Positions 7,812 through 19,025 of a stretch of DNA of 64,000 nt are shown here, piece by piece (within the stretch, counting starts at the first letter, position 1; every line of letters starts with the position of its first letter). A program made the position numbers and the translations under genes. This stretch comes from VRUE01 sp963737575 (GTDB lineage Bacteria > Actinomycetota > Thermoleophilia > Solirubrobacterales > 70-9), in contig CAVTTJ010000009.1 of the NCBI GenBank assembly GCA_963737575.1, forward strand, positions 124,001-188,000, in the 5' to 3' direction. The notes under the pieces were generated by a model that was not told where the DNA came from, ran no database searches, and worked only from the letters and a program-made list of their open reading frames with translations.

Positions 7812-9488
7812 GTGCTCCGCGAGCTGCGAATCGAGAACCTGCTTCTGATCGAGAGGGCCGAGCTGCGGCTGGGCGCCGGCCTCAACGCGATAACCGGCGA
7901 GACCGGCGCCGGCAAGACGATTCTCGCCCACTCGCTCGACCTCCTTATGGGCGGAAAGGCGCGGCCCCAGATCGTGCGGCCCGGCGCCGAGGAGGCCTGG
8001 GTGGAGGGGTCCTTCGACCTCCCCGATGGCCTGCTGGAGGAGCCGGAGATGGCGGAGCTCTCCGCGCGATTGCCGCGCGGGGCCGAGGAGATCGTGCTCG
8101 GGCGCCGGGTCTCGGCCGCCGGCCGCACCGCAGCCTTCGTCGCCGGCCGCGCCGCTTCGGCCGCCGATCTGAAGCTGCTCGGTGGGCGCCTGCTCGCCTT
8201 CTACGGCCAGCATGAGCACCGCAAGCTGACGATCGCCTCGGCCCAGGCAGAGGTGCTCGACGGCTTCGCCGGCCTCGAGCACATGGCGCTGCTCGAGAGA
8301 TACCGCGACGCCCACGGCGAGGCCCTCCGTCTTCAAACGGAGCTCGAGGCGCTGCGCGAGCGAGACGGGAGCCGCGAGCGCGATCTCGACCTCTTCCGCT
8401 ACGAGCTGTCGGAGATCGAGGCGGTCGCGCCGGACCCCGACGAGATCGAGCAGCTGGCCGCAGAGCGGGAGCGATTGCGCCATGCCGAGGGCCTTCGCGA
8501 GGCTGCCGCCGGGGCGGCGGAGGGCGCGACCGGCGACGGGACGGCCGGGGCGGCTGGGGCGATCGCCGCCGCCGGCTCGCTGCTCGACGCGGTCGGCGGC
8601 GTCGACCCGCAGCTCGACGCGATCGCCGCACGGCTCGCGGCCCTCTCCGTCGAGCTGAGCGACGTCGCGAGCGAGCTGCGCGCCTACCTCGACGGGATCG
8701 ACTCCGACCCCGGGCGCCTTGCGGCGGTCGAGGAGCGTCTGGAGGAGATCGACCGCCTCACCCGCAAGCACGGCGGCGAGATCGATTCGGTGCTCGCTCA
8801 CGCCGAGCGCTGCCGGGCCGAGATCGAGCGCCTCGAGTCCTCCGAGGTCCGCTCGGCCGAGGTCGAGGAAGCTCTCGCCCAGGCGACCGGGCGGAGGGCG
8901 AAGCTCGCGAAGCAGGTGAGCCGCGGCCGTGCCGAAGCCGCCGGTGGGCTGAGCGAGCGAGTGGCGACAGAGCTCGACCGCCTGGCGATGGCCGGGGCGA
9001 CGCTGGAGGTCGTCCTCGAGCCCCACCCGGACGGATTCGGCTCCAACGGGGCGGAGGCGATCGAGCTGCGGCTGGCGCCGAACCCGGGGATCGAGGCGGC
9101 ACCGCTTCGGGATGCCGCCTCCGGGGGCGAGCTCTCGCGGGTGATGCTGGCCCTGACCGGGCTCGGCGCCGGGGCCGGGACCGGATCGCTCGTCTTCGAC
9201 GAGATCGACGCCGGGATCGGCGGGCGCACGGCGCGCACGGTCGGCGAGCGGCTGCGCGACATCGCCGAGGGCAGGCAGGTGATCTGCATCACCCACCTGC
9301 CTCAGGTGGCGTCGCTGGCCTCGACCCACTTCCGGCTCGAGAAGGACCGCGGCGAGCCCGCGCGGGCGACCGTTCAGCATCTCGACGGAGAGAGCGTCGT
9401 CGAGGAGATTCGGCGCATGCTCGGGGGCGGGGACGGCGATGGAGACGCCGCCGATCGCCACGCGCGAGAGCTGCTCGCCGCCGCTTGA
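7812..9488 (+). CDS. recN: DNA repair protein RecN
   Basis: SMC-like ATPase acting in double-strand break repair. The Walker A motif GETGAGKT is at about residues 29-36, central coiled-coil arms span about 150-400, and the ABC-type signature ASGGELSRV plus Walker B LVFDEIDAGIGG lie near the C-terminus. At 558 residues it is full length. The coiled-coil region holds an Ala/Gly-rich interruption (AAGAAEGATGDGTAGAAGA-like) that may mark the hinge. GTG start. Confidence 0.95.
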   Translation: MLRELRIENLLLIERAELRLGAGLNAITGETGAGKTILAHSLDLLMGGKARPQIVRPGAEEAWVEGSFDLPDGLLEEPEMAELSARLPRGAEEIVLGRRVSAAGRTAAFVAGRAASAADLKLLGGRLLAFYGQHEHRKLTIASAQAEVLDGFAGLEHMALLERYRDAHGEALRLQTELEALRERDGSRERDLDLFRYELSEIEAVAPDPDEIEQLAAERERLRHAEGLREAAAGAAEGATGDGTAGAAGAIAAAGSLLDAVGGVDPQLDAIAARLAALSVELSDVASELRAYLDGIDSDPGRLAAVEERLEEIDRLTRKHGGEIDSVLAHAERCRAEIERLESSEVRSAEVEEALAQATGRRAKLAKQVSRGRAEAAGGLSERVATELDRLAMAGATLEVVLEPHPDGFGSNGAEAIELRLAPNPGIEAAPLRDAASGGELSRVMLALTGLGAGAGTGSLVFDEIDAGIGGRTARTVGERLRDIAEGRQVICITHLPQVASLASTHFRLEKDRGEPARATVQHLDGESVVEEIRRMLGGGDGDGDAADRHARELLAAA

Positions 9489-9497
9489 GCACAGGCG

Positions 9498-9525
9498 TTG
9501 AGCCGCTTGCCGGAGCGGGTAGTCT
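9498..9525 (+). promoter_or_regulatory. Probable promoter of leaderless steA
   Basis: TTGAGC (9498-9503) and TAGTCT (9520-9525) are separated by 16 bases, and TAGTCT lies 6 bases before the GTG start of steA. It is the best complete -35/-10 pair I can see among the leaderless starts. Confidence 0.45.
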
Positions 9526-9531
9526 GGCTCG

Positions 9532-10719
9532 GTGGCAATCGCCAGTCGCCGCCGTATCCCTGCACTGCTGACGCGCCGGAACGGGGCGTCCGGGAACGGG
9601 GCGGTCCGCGGAACGGCCAGGCTCGGCCGTCGCACGAAGAAACTGGTGAAACGCCTGCGGCCGGGCGACGTGGCCGTGATCGACCACCTCAACATCGACC
9701 GGATCGCGGCGGAGGAGCTGATCGCGACCGGGGTGCGGGCGGTCCTCAACGCATCCCCGTCGACGGACGGCCGCTACCCCAACGCGGGGCCGCTGATGCT
9801 CGCCCGCGCCGGTGTGGTGCTGGTCGACTTTGCCGAGGCCGACCCGTTCGAGGCGATCGGCGAGGGCGACACGGTCACCGTCTTCGACGGGACGGTCAGC
9901 ATCGGCGGCGACGTGGTCCTGCGAGGCAATGAGCTTGAGGTAGAGGAGCTCGAGCGCCGCTTCGACGAGCAGCGCGAGCGGGTCGACGAGGCGCTCGCCG
10001 AATTCGCCGAGAACACTGTCGCCCACATCCGGATGGAGACCGACCTCCTCACCGACAGGATCGAGTTCCCGCCGACCGCCACCAGCTTCCGCGACCGCCA
10101 GGTCCTGATCGTCGTCCGTGGCGACCGTCATCGCCACGACCTGAAGGCGCTGCGCGCCTACATTCGCGACGTCCGCCCGGTGATCGTCGCCGTCGACGGT
10201 GCCGCCGACGGGATTCTGGAGGAGGGCCTGAAGCCAGACCTGATTCTCGGGGACATGGACTCGGCCGGCGACGCCGCCCTGCGCTGCGGTGCCGAGGTGA
10301 TCGTCCACGCCTATCCCGACGGCCGCGCCCCCGGGCGCGAGCGGCTGCTGGATATGGGGATCGACCACCTCGTCGTCCCCGCCGCCGGGACGAGCGAGGA
10401 CGTCGCGATGCTGATGGCCTACGAGAAGGGCGCCGACCTGATCGTCAGCGTCGGCGCCCATTTCAACCTGATCGAGTTCCTCGACCGCAAGCGGGGTGGG
10501 ATGTCCTCGACCTTCCTGACGAGGCTCCGGATCGGCGAGAAGCTAGTCGACGCCAAGGGCGTCAGCCGCCTCTACAACCCGGGAACGGGGTTTGGTCCCG
10601 CGGCGCTCTTCCTGGCCGCCTTCGCGATCCTGCTGGCGATCGTCGTGATCTCCTCGCCGGTGCTGAGCGACCTGACGGAACTGATCTGGCTCAAGATCAG
10701 GATTTGGCTGGGCATCTAG
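9532..10719 (+). CDS. steA: SteA-like cytokinetic ring protein
   Basis: About 395 residues with the SteA signature DHLNIDRIAAEEL..TGVRAVLN near residue 50-70. A thiamine-pyrophosphokinase-like central fold (ILGDMDSAGD) follows, with a single C-terminal transmembrane segment (FLAAFAILLAIVVIS). In Corynebacterium, SteA and SteB localise to the septum and influence cell separation. Here steA is followed directly by steB, as in other actinobacteria. The basic N-terminal 40 residues look like a flexible extension. GTG start. Confidence 0.88.
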   Translation: MAIASRRRIPALLTRRNGASGNGAVRGTARLGRRTKKLVKRLRPGDVAVIDHLNIDRIAAEELIATGVRAVLNASPSTDGRYPNAGPLMLARAGVVLVDFAEADPFEAIGEGDTVTVFDGTVSIGGDVVLRGNELEVEELERRFDEQRERVDEALAEFAENTVAHIRMETDLLTDRIEFPPTATSFRDRQVLIVVRGDRHRHDLKALRAYIRDVRPVIVAVDGAADGILEEGLKPDLILGDMDSAGDAALRCGAEVIVHAYPDGRAPGRERLLDMGIDHLVVPAAGTSEDVAMLMAYEKGADLIVSVGAHFNLIEFLDRKRGGMSSTFLTRLRIGEKLVDAKGVSRLYNPGTGFGPAALFLAAFAILLAIVVISSPVLSDLTELIWLKIRIWLGI

Positions 10720-10732
10720 CCTTCCCCGACAT

Positions 10733-11602
10733 ATGGGCTACAGCGCGCGCTATCACGCGACCTCGCTGATCGCGATCTTCCTCGCTCTCGCGATCGGTGT
10801 CGTCATCGGCGCCGCCCTCGGCGGCGACACAATCAACAACACCCGCAAGGACCTCGAGCAGAGCCTGACGGGGAACCTCGAGGATGCGCGCAACCACGCG
10901 GAGGAATTGAGCGTCGAACTGGGCGAGGCGAACGAATTCGCCGATCAGGTCTACCCGGCGCTGGTCCGCAACGACCTGCACAGAAGGCGGATCGGGGTGG
11001 TCGCGATCGGCGGCCTCCCGGGTGAGATCTCGGGAGCCATCGACGACACCCTCGGCCCCGCGGGTGGCAGGCTGGTCGCGGTTGGCGTCATCCGCGAGCC
11101 GGTCGACCTGTCCTCGCTCAGCGGCGACCTCGCAAGGACGCGGTTCGGCCCCGTCGCCCAGGACCCCGACATCCAGACCGAATTCGCGACCGGCGTCGGC
11201 CGCCAACTGGTACTCGGCGGCAACCTGCTGAACCGGGTTCGCGGTCACCTGTTCTCCCGCGCGAGCGGCAACTTCCGTGCCCTCGACGGCGTGATCGTCG
11301 TCCGTGACCAGCCGCAGGAAATGGGACCGGTGCAGCGCACGACGGCGGCCCGGTTCGAATCGGCTCTGCTGGGCGGGATCACCGCGACCAGGACCGCCGC
11401 CGTCGGGGTCGAGGCGACGCACTCCGAACCGTCCTCGATCTCCTTCTTCCATGCCAACGACTTGGCCAGCGTCGACGACATCGACCAGAGCGCCGGGAAG
11501 CTGGCGACGGTGCTGGCGCTGCTCGGCGCCGAGGGGAGCTTCGGCGTCAAGGGCTCTGCCGACCAGCTCCTGCCCGACCTGCTCGCTCCCCGCCAGAAAT
11601 GA
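10733..11602 (+). CDS. steB: SteB/MctB family protein
   Basis: Membrane-anchored protein of about 289 residues annotated in mycobacteria as copper transporter MctB (Rv1698) and in corynebacteria as SteB, partner of SteA. One N-terminal TM segment (SLIAIFLALAIGVVIGAALGG) is followed by a coiled coil (residues about 35-65) and an extracytoplasmic alpha/beta domain. The stop overlaps the next gene as ATGA. Position after steA supports the SteB reading; a copper role is not testable here. Confidence 0.86.
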   Translation: MGYSARYHATSLIAIFLALAIGVVIGAALGGDTINNTRKDLEQSLTGNLEDARNHAEELSVELGEANEFADQVYPALVRNDLHRRRIGVVAIGGLPGEISGAIDDTLGPAGGRLVAVGVIREPVDLSSLSGDLARTRFGPVAQDPDIQTEFATGVGRQLVLGGNLLNRVRGHLFSRASGNFRALDGVIVVRDQPQEMGPVQRTTAARFESALLGGITATRTAAVGVEATHSEPSSISFFHANDLASVDDIDQSAGKLATVLALLGAEGSFGVKGSADQLLPDLLAPRQK

Positions 11603-12432
11603 CCTGGGTCGGGTTCCCGGTCGCGATCGCCGTCGCCGTCTTCGTCGTTCCGGCCGGCGTCCGCGGGCTGCGCGACGCCGGCCTCACCCGCGTGAACTAC
11701 CGCGGGCGCGGCGCTCGCCTTCCCGCTCGGCGCCATCCTCGCGACGGCGGCGCTGGTCGCGCTGGCGCCGCTCGCCTTCCTCAACGACCGCGGCGACCTC
11801 GACCTCCTCGACCCGGAGCTTCGCCACTGGATGCCCTACGTGCTCGGCGTCGCCTTCCTCGGATTCCTCGACGACTCCCTCGGGCGCGGCGCGGCCGCGG
11901 ACACGCCGCGCGGCTGGCGCGGCCACGCGCGCGCGCTTCGCGGGGGGTCGCTCTCCACCGGCGCGATAAAGGCGATCGGGGCGCTCGCCCTCGCCGCCTA
12001 CGTCGTCTCCGGACGCGGACTCGAATCGTGGCGCTACCTCGCCGACATCGCCCTCCTGATCCTCGCCACCAACGCCTTCAACCTCCTCGACATGCGGCCG
12101 GGGCGCGCGGAGAAGGGGCTGGCGCTGCTCGGCGCGGGCATCTGCGTCGGCGGCTGGACGATCGCCCCGATCGAGCTGCTCGGGATCTTCGCCGGCCCGG
12201 TCCTGGTCGGAGCCTGGTTCACCCTGCGCGAGCGGGCGATGCTCGGCGACACCGGCTCCAGCCTCCTCGGCGCTGTCGGCGGCATCTGGCTGCTGACATC
12301 ACTGGGCGGTGACGAGCGGCTGATCGCTCTCGCCATCCTCGCCGCGCTCACCGTCTACGGCGAGATGCGCTCGATCTCGACAACCGTCGAATCGTTTCCG
12401 CCATTGCGCTGGTTAGACTCGCTGGGCAGAGA

Positions 12433-12436
<4 letters not shown>
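11599..12436 (+). CDS. MraY-like glycosyl-1-phosphate transferase (GT4), frameshifted
   Basis: Polytopic transferase of the MraY/WecA fold that would move a sugar phosphate from a UDP-sugar to a polyprenyl phosphate. Visible motifs are FLDDSLG, NAFNLLDMRPG and GDTGSSLLG. The start ATG 11599 overlaps the steB stop. The N-terminal 36 codons and the rest are in different frames: removing one G near 11710 restores VNYRGRALAFPLGA and a protein of about 278 residues. This is either a sequencing error or a recent inactivation. It is absent from the mycobacterial version of this cluster and may serve a septal or wall glycopolymer. Confidence 0.75.
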
Positions 12437-14094
<1,658 letters not shown>

Positions 14095-14104
14095 CCTGTC
14101 CCGC

Positions 14105-15214
14105 GTGGAGAGGCTGCACGAGAGGTTCGTACGACTCTGCGAGATCCGCAGCGTCACCGGCGAGGAGCGGGAGATCGCCGATTCGCTGATCGCCGAGCTG
14201 CGGGCGATGGGCCTCGAGGTGAGCGAGGACGACGCCGCCGGCCCGGCGCAGGCGGGGTCGGGCAACATTCTCGCGAAGCTGCCGGGCAGAGGCGAGGGCT
14301 GGGCGATGTTCTGTGCCCACATCGACACCGTCCCGCACCCGGGGCGGATCGAGGTCGTCGAGGCCGACGGCGTATTCCGCAGCCACGGCGAGACGATCCT
14401 CGGCGCCGACAACAAGGCCGCGGTCGCGGTGTTCGTCGAGCTCGCCGCCCGCCACGCCTCCGATCCGCCGCCGGTAGGGATCGAGCTTCTGCTGACCGTG
14501 GCCGAGGAGCAGGGGCTGCGCGGCGCGAAGGCGGTCGACCCGGCGGCACTCCGCTCCGACTGCGGCTTCATCCTCGACCACGCGAGCGCGGTCGGAGAGG
14601 TGATCACGAGCACCCCGACCCAGCAGCAGATAGTCGCCGACTTCACAGGGGTCGAGGCCCACGCCGGGATCAACCCCGAGGACGGCAGCAGCGCAATCGC
14701 GGCAGCCGCTGCCGCAATTACGCGCATGCCGCTTGGCCGGCTCGACGATGGGACGACCGCAAACGTCGGGACGATCGAGGGGGGGACCGCGAGCAATGTC
14801 GTCCCCGGCCGCTGCCGGGTCCTCGGCGAGGCGCGAAGCATCGACTCCGGCCGCGCCGCCGAGGTCGCCGCGGAGATGAGCGAGGCCTGCGCATGGGGGG
14901 CCGGCGAGCATCAGTGCGACGTCGACGTCCAGGTCGAAGAGCTCTTCCGCGGCTACCGGCTGCCCACCGACTCGCGCTCGCTGGCGCTCGCCGAGGCGGG
15001 AATGCACCGGGCCGGCCTCGACCCGGTCCGGACCGCGACCGGCGGCGGCAGCGACGTCAACGCGCTGATCGCCAACGGGGTCGACTGCGTCCTGCTCGCC
15101 AACGGCACCGAGGGCCCGCACACCCCGGAAGAGTGCGTCGCCGCGCGCCACCTCGACAAGATGCTCGAGGTCTGCGAGGGAATCCTCGTCGAGGCCGCCG
15201 CGGCTCCAGCGTGA
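14105..15214 (+). CDS. M20-family metallopeptidase (PepT-like)
   Basis: Di-zinc exopeptidase of about 369 residues related to tripeptide aminopeptidase and the M20/M42 clan. Zinc-ligand motifs are CAHIDTVPHPG, GADNKAAVAV and the general-base pair EEQG; a dimerisation-lid insertion follows at about 180-290 and the final His is in EGPHTPEE. It replaces the NUDIX gene found between pyrG and xerD in mycobacteria. The stop overlaps the next gene as GTGA, so the two are probably co-translated. Confidence 0.88.
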   Translation: MERLHERFVRLCEIRSVTGEEREIADSLIAELRAMGLEVSEDDAAGPAQAGSGNILAKLPGRGEGWAMFCAHIDTVPHPGRIEVVEADGVFRSHGETILGADNKAAVAVFVELAARHASDPPPVGIELLLTVAEEQGLRGAKAVDPAALRSDCGFILDHASAVGEVITSTPTQQQIVADFTGVEAHAGINPEDGSSAIAAAAAAITRMPLGRLDDGTTANVGTIEGGTASNVVPGRCRVLGEARSIDSGRAAEVAAEMSEACAWGAGEHQCDVDVQVEELFRGYRLPTDSRSLALAEAGMHRAGLDPVRTATGGGSDVNALIANGVDCVLLANGTEGPHTPEECVAARHLDKMLEVCEGILVEAAAAPA

Positions 15215-16227
15215 GCGGGCGCCTGAAGCTGCGCCAGGGCGTCATCCTCGACGAGGACCCGCTCACGGTCGAGGTCGACGGCAGGAGGCGGGCGGCCTGG
15301 GCAGACACCGGCCTTCTGGGGGAGATGCGCGAGGGCGACGAGGTCGTCGTCAACACCGCGGCCCTCGACCTCGGCCTCGGCTCCGGTGGGCTCGACGTCG
15401 TCCACGTCAACCTGACCCGCGGCCTAGGGGGTGGGGGTGAGGGCGATGAGCATGTGATGAAGCTGAACTACAGCTCGCTCCAGCACCCGGTCGACCCTGT
15501 CGAGCGGCCGCTCGAAGCGGCCGGGGCAGAGGCCTCAACACCGGTCCTGGTACTGCCCTTGCACGGTCACCTGGCGCCGGCCGCCTGGGCCGCGAACGAG
15601 GCCTCACCGGGGCTCAGGCTCGGGTACGTGCAGACCGGCGGCGGCGCGCTGCCGGGGGCCTTCGGCCGCGATGTTGCCCAGCTGCTCGAGTGCGAACTGC
15701 TCTGCGACCACATCACCGCCGCCCCCGCCTACGGCGGGCGGGGGGAGGCGATCTCGGTGGCCGGCGCCCTCGACGCCGCCGCCAACCGCTTCGGCTGGGA
15801 CGCCGTCCTCGCCGGGCCCGGGCCGGGAATCATCGGCTCGGAGACCCGCCTCGGCCACGGCGGGATCGCGGCGCTCGACAGCGCCCACGCGGCTCTTGCC
15901 CTGGGCATGCCGACCCTGCTCTCGCCCCGCCTCTCGAGCGCCGACGAGCGCAGCCGCCATCGCGGAGTCAGCCACCACACGCTGACCGTGATGCAGCTCC
16001 TGCTCGGCGCGGTGGTGGTGCCGGTGCCCGCCGGCGAGGCGGTTCCGATCGCGGTCCTCGCCGAGGCCTGCGGCTGGCGTCACCGCCTGCGCGAGGAGCC
16101 TGTCGACCTCGCCGGCTATGCCGCCAGCGGGCTCCCGGCGAAGACGATGGGGCGCGGGATCGAAGAGGACCCGTTGTTCTTCGCTGCGGCGCTCGCCGCG
16201 GGCGGCGCCTTGCGCGGCAAGGGATGA
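15211..16227 (+). CDS. DUF3866 family protein
   Basis: About 338 residues starting at GTG 15211 within the stop of the M20 gene. It opens with a small beta-rich region (LRQGVILDEDPLTVEVDG) and continues with an alternating alpha/beta domain (HVMKLNYSSLQHP, YVQTGGGALPGA, GPGPGIIGSETRLGHGG). I recognise it as DUF3866, an actinobacterial family of unknown function commonly placed near xerD. No signal peptide or TM segment. The glycine-rich patches suggest a nucleotide or phosphate site but this is inference. Confidence 0.8.
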   Translation: MSGRLKLRQGVILDEDPLTVEVDGRRRAAWADTGLLGEMREGDEVVVNTAALDLGLGSGGLDVVHVNLTRGLGGGGEGDEHVMKLNYSSLQHPVDPVERPLEAAGAEASTPVLVLPLHGHLAPAAWAANEASPGLRLGYVQTGGGALPGAFGRDVAQLLECELLCDHITAAPAYGGRGEAISVAGALDAAANRFGWDAVLAGPGPGIIGSETRLGHGGIAALDSAHAALALGMPTLLSPRLSSADERSRHRGVSHHTLTVMQLLLGAVVVPVPAGEAVPIAVLAEACGWRHRLREEPVDLAGYAASGLPAKTMGRGIEEDPLFFAAALAAGGALRGKG

Positions 16228-16252
16228 ACGCCGTGCGCCAGAACGAGCACCC

Positions 16253-17215
16253 ATGGCAACAGCCCTGCACGAGCATCCCGCCGGCGAGAAGGCGGCGATC
16301 GACTCCCGTTTCGAGAGCCTCGTCCTCGACTTCCTCTCCTACCTGGAGCTGGAGCGCGGCCTCTCGCGCAACACGCTGAGCGCTTACGGCACCGACCTCC
16401 ACCAGTTCGGCGAGTTCCTCGCCGTCCGGGGGATCGACGCGCTGACGATCAGGCCGATCGAGATCTCGGACTTCCTCGCCGACCTCGCGACCGGAAACGG
16501 GCGCCCCGCATGCTCGGCCTCGACGATCCACCGCAAGTCGGCCTGCCTGCGCTCCTTCTACAAGCACCTGCGCCGCGACGAGCTGATCGCCGACGACCCG
16601 ACGGTGGCGCTGAGCGCGCCGCGCCGAGCCAGGAAGCTGCCGCACGTACTCAACTACGCCGAGGTTCAGAAGCTGCTGGCGGCGCCGCGCGGAGACGAGC
16701 CGACGACGCTCCGCGACCGCGCCCTGCTCGAGGTGATGTACGCATGCGGGCTCCGCGCCTCGGAGACGATCGGGCTGGACGTCGCAGACGTCGACCTCCA
16801 CGAGGGCTTCCTGCGTGCGCGCGGAAAGGGCTCGAAGGAGCGTTTGGTACCTCTCGGTCGCCAGGCGATCGCCGCGATATCCGGCTACCTCCGGGGTGGG
16901 CGGCCGAAGCTCGTCGGCGACCGCCACGAGGCGAAGCTCTTCCTCAACTTCCGTGGCGGCCCGCTCACCCGCCAGGGGCTCTACAAAATCGTCCAGCGCC
17001 ACGCCCGCGAGGTCGGCCTCAGCGGTCAGATGAGCCCCCACACCCTGCGCCACAGCTTCGCCACCCACCTGCTGGCCGGCGGCTGCGACCTGCGCGCCGT
17101 GCAGGAGATGCTCGGGCACGCGGACATCGCGACGACCCAGATGTACACCCACCTCTCCGGCGAGCAGCTGAAGGACGTCTACTTCCGCGCCCACCCCCGC
17201 GCCACCGACCCCTGA
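16253..17215 (+). CDS. xerD: Tyrosine recombinase XerD
   Basis: Site-specific recombinase that resolves chromosome dimers at dif. About 320 residues: SAM-like core-binding domain (FLSYLELERGLSRNTLSAYGTD) then the catalytic domain with Arg in GLRASE (about residue 167), Lys in KGSKE, HTLRHSFATH, LGHAD and the nucleophile Tyr in MYTHLS near 297. All catalytic residues are present. ATG 16253 is chosen because it gives the usual N-terminus; it starts 25 bases after the DUF3866 stop. Its position in the tlyA-pyrG neighbourhood supports XerD rather than XerC. Confidence 0.92.
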   Translation: MATALHEHPAGEKAAIDSRFESLVLDFLSYLELERGLSRNTLSAYGTDLHQFGEFLAVRGIDALTIRPIEISDFLADLATGNGRPACSASTIHRKSACLRSFYKHLRRDELIADDPTVALSAPRRARKLPHVLNYAEVQKLLAAPRGDEPTTLRDRALLEVMYACGLRASETIGLDVADVDLHEGFLRARGKGSKERLVPLGRQAIAAISGYLRGGRPKLVGDRHEAKLFLNFRGGPLTRQGLYKIVQRHAREVGLSGQMSPHTLRHSFATHLLAGGCDLRAVQEMLGHADIATTQMYTHLSGEQLKDVYFRAHPRATDP

Positions 17216-17225
17216 CCCCCTCCCG

Positions 17226-17268
17226 GATGTCGCACTTCCCGCCACCCTTGGGAGGAAACTGCGACATC
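17226..17268 (+). repeat. Long inverted repeat between xerD and mutM
   Basis: GATGTCGCA (17226-17234) and TGCGACATC (17260-17268) pair perfectly over 9 bp, and TTCCC/GGGAGGAA inside the loop adds a second pairing. It fills nearly the whole 72-base gap. No U-tract follows, so it is not a classic terminator; it may be a dispersed intergenic palindrome or a leader structure for mutM. Confidence 0.6.
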
Positions 17269-17287
17269 GATGGGGTAGAACCGGGGG

Positions 17288-18205
17288 ATGCCCGAGCTCC
17301 CCGAGGTCGAGACCGTGGCCCGTCAGCTCGAGCCCGAGATCGAAGGGCACCGGATCGAGCGGCTCGAGGTCGATGACGAGCGCTGGTCGCGGCCGGTTCC
17401 CCCCGCTGAGCTCGGCGAGGCTGTATCGGGACGGACGGTCCAGGGCCTCGGCCGTCGGGGCAAGTACCTGCTGCTGGCGCTCGACGGAGCGAGGACGCTG
17501 GTCATGCATCTGCGAATGACCGGGAACCTCGTCCTCGTCGACGGCTCAAGCACGCTCGACCCCTCCGAGGGAATGCGGCTGTACGAGGGGGAGCGAAGCG
17601 CGGAGGAGCGATATCTGCGCGCCCGCTTCGTCCTCGACGACGGCCGCGAGCTCTGGTTCACCGACCCGCGCCGGTTCGGCGAGGCCTTCCTGATCGAGAA
17701 CTCCGAGCTCGAGGCCCGCTTCGAGCGCCTCGGGGTCGAGCCGCTCTCCGAGGGCTTCACGCCGGAGGTGCTCGGCGAGCTCGCCGCCGGCCGCACGGCG
17801 CCGCTCAAGTCGTTCCTCCTCGACCAGTCGAGGGTCGCGGGGGTCGGCAACATCTACGCCGACGAGGCGCTGTTCAGGGCGCGGCTGCACCCGCTATCGC
17901 CGGCGGGGTCGATGAAGCCCGAGCACCACCGGGCCCTGCACGCGGGCATCGTCGCCGCGCTCGAAGCGGGAATCGAGGGCGGCGGCGCTTCGATCGACGA
18001 CTTCCGCGACGGACGCGGCGAGCGGGGGTCGATGCAGGAGGAGTTCCTCGTCCACACCCGCGAGGGGGAGGAGTGCCCACGCTGCGACGGCACGATCGTC
18101 CGGATCGTCGTCGGCGGCCGCTCGACCTACTATTGCCCCGGCTGCCAGGCCCGCCTCCGCCGCCGCCCTCGCCGCCCCAAGCGTCCGGCGCGTCGTTCAA
18201 CGTAG
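17288..18205 (+). CDS. mutM: Formamidopyrimidine-DNA glycosylase
   Basis: Fpg/MutM, a bifunctional glycosylase/AP-lyase removing 8-oxoguanine. The mature N-terminus after Met removal is PELPEVET, giving the catalytic Pro and Glu. A C-terminal zinc finger CPRCDGTI..YYCPGCQ lies at about residues 262-285. About 305 residues; the last 15 are an Arg/Pro-rich tail longer than usual. ATG 17288 is unambiguous because the enzyme needs Pro2. Confidence 0.95.
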   Translation: MPELPEVETVARQLEPEIEGHRIERLEVDDERWSRPVPPAELGEAVSGRTVQGLGRRGKYLLLALDGARTLVMHLRMTGNLVLVDGSSTLDPSEGMRLYEGERSAEERYLRARFVLDDGRELWFTDPRRFGEAFLIENSELEARFERLGVEPLSEGFTPEVLGELAAGRTAPLKSFLLDQSRVAGVGNIYADEALFRARLHPLSPAGSMKPEHHRALHAGIVAALEAGIEGGGASIDDFRDGRGERGSMQEEFLVHTREGEECPRCDGTIVRIVVGGRSTYYCPGCQARLRRRPRRPKRPARRST

Positions 18206-18212
18206 GTCGGTC

Positions 18213-18938
18213 ATGCCTGGAAAGACACTGAAGACGGAGGCGGTCGTCCTGCGCAGCATCCGCTACGCCGAGGCCGACCGAATCCTCCACCTCTACTCGG
18301 CGCGCTACGGCCGGATCGGGGCGATCGCAAAGGGCGCCCGCCGGCCCCGCTCGCGCTTCGGCGGCCGGCTGGAGCCGTTCTTCCGCCTCGATCTCCTCCT
18401 CCACGAAGGCCGCGGCGAGCTGCTGACCGTGACCGGCGTCTCGACCGTCGACGGCTACCCGCGGCTGCGTTCCTCGGGCCCGGCGCTGACCGCCGCTGCC
18501 CGCGCCTGCGACGCCGTCCTCCGCCTGCTCGACTCGGCCGAGCCGAACCCGCCCGCCTACAACCTTCTCTGCCGCTACCTGGCGCTGCTCGACGATCCCG
18601 CCGGGGAGCGGGGGGAGGGCCTGGAGCCGGCGCTCTCGTTCCGGCTGAAGTTGGCGCTCGCGGCCGGCTTCGCCCCCGAGCTCGCCTCCTGTGCGCGCTG
18701 CGGCGAGGCCGAACACCTGACCGGCTTCTCGGGCGCCGCCGGCGGCGTCGTCTGCTCGGGCTGCGAGGCGGGATCCTTCGCGATCTCCGAGGAGGGGCAC
18801 CGGTTCATGGTCGAGGCGATCTCCCGGCCGCTGGCCGAGGCTCCGCCTGCCGACCCGGCGGCGCTGCGCCAAACCGAGCGGGCGATAACCGAGACTCTCG
18901 AGCATCACGCGCATGTGCAGCTCCGGCCCGCTGCCTGA
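18213..18938 (+). CDS. recO: DNA repair protein RecO
   Basis: Recombination mediator of the RecFOR pathway, about 241 residues. An N-terminal OB fold (TEAVVLRSIRYAEADRILHLYS) is followed by a helical domain with a four-cysteine zinc site (CARC..VVCSGC). Seven bases after mutM, so the two repair genes are likely one transcript. Normal length and intact motifs. Confidence 0.94.
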   Translation: MPGKTLKTEAVVLRSIRYAEADRILHLYSARYGRIGAIAKGARRPRSRFGGRLEPFFRLDLLLHEGRGELLTVTGVSTVDGYPRLRSSGPALTAAARACDAVLRLLDSAEPNPPAYNLLCRYLALLDDPAGERGEGLEPALSFRLKLALAAGFAPELASCARCGEAEHLTGFSGAAGGVVCSGCEAGSFAISEEGHRFMVEAISRPLAEAPPADPAALRQTERAITETLEHHAHVQLRPAA

Positions 18939-19025
18939 GGGCCATAGGATCGGACCCGTGAGCGCGGAGCGAGCAAGCGTCCATATCTGTCATCTCGCGC
19001 AGCAAGCGAAGCGCGAACAGTTGTG

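Noticed and set aside
16118..16252. N-terminal extension of XerD
   Set aside because: The frame is open upstream but overlaps the DUF3866 gene; the recombinase N-terminus fits ATG 16253.
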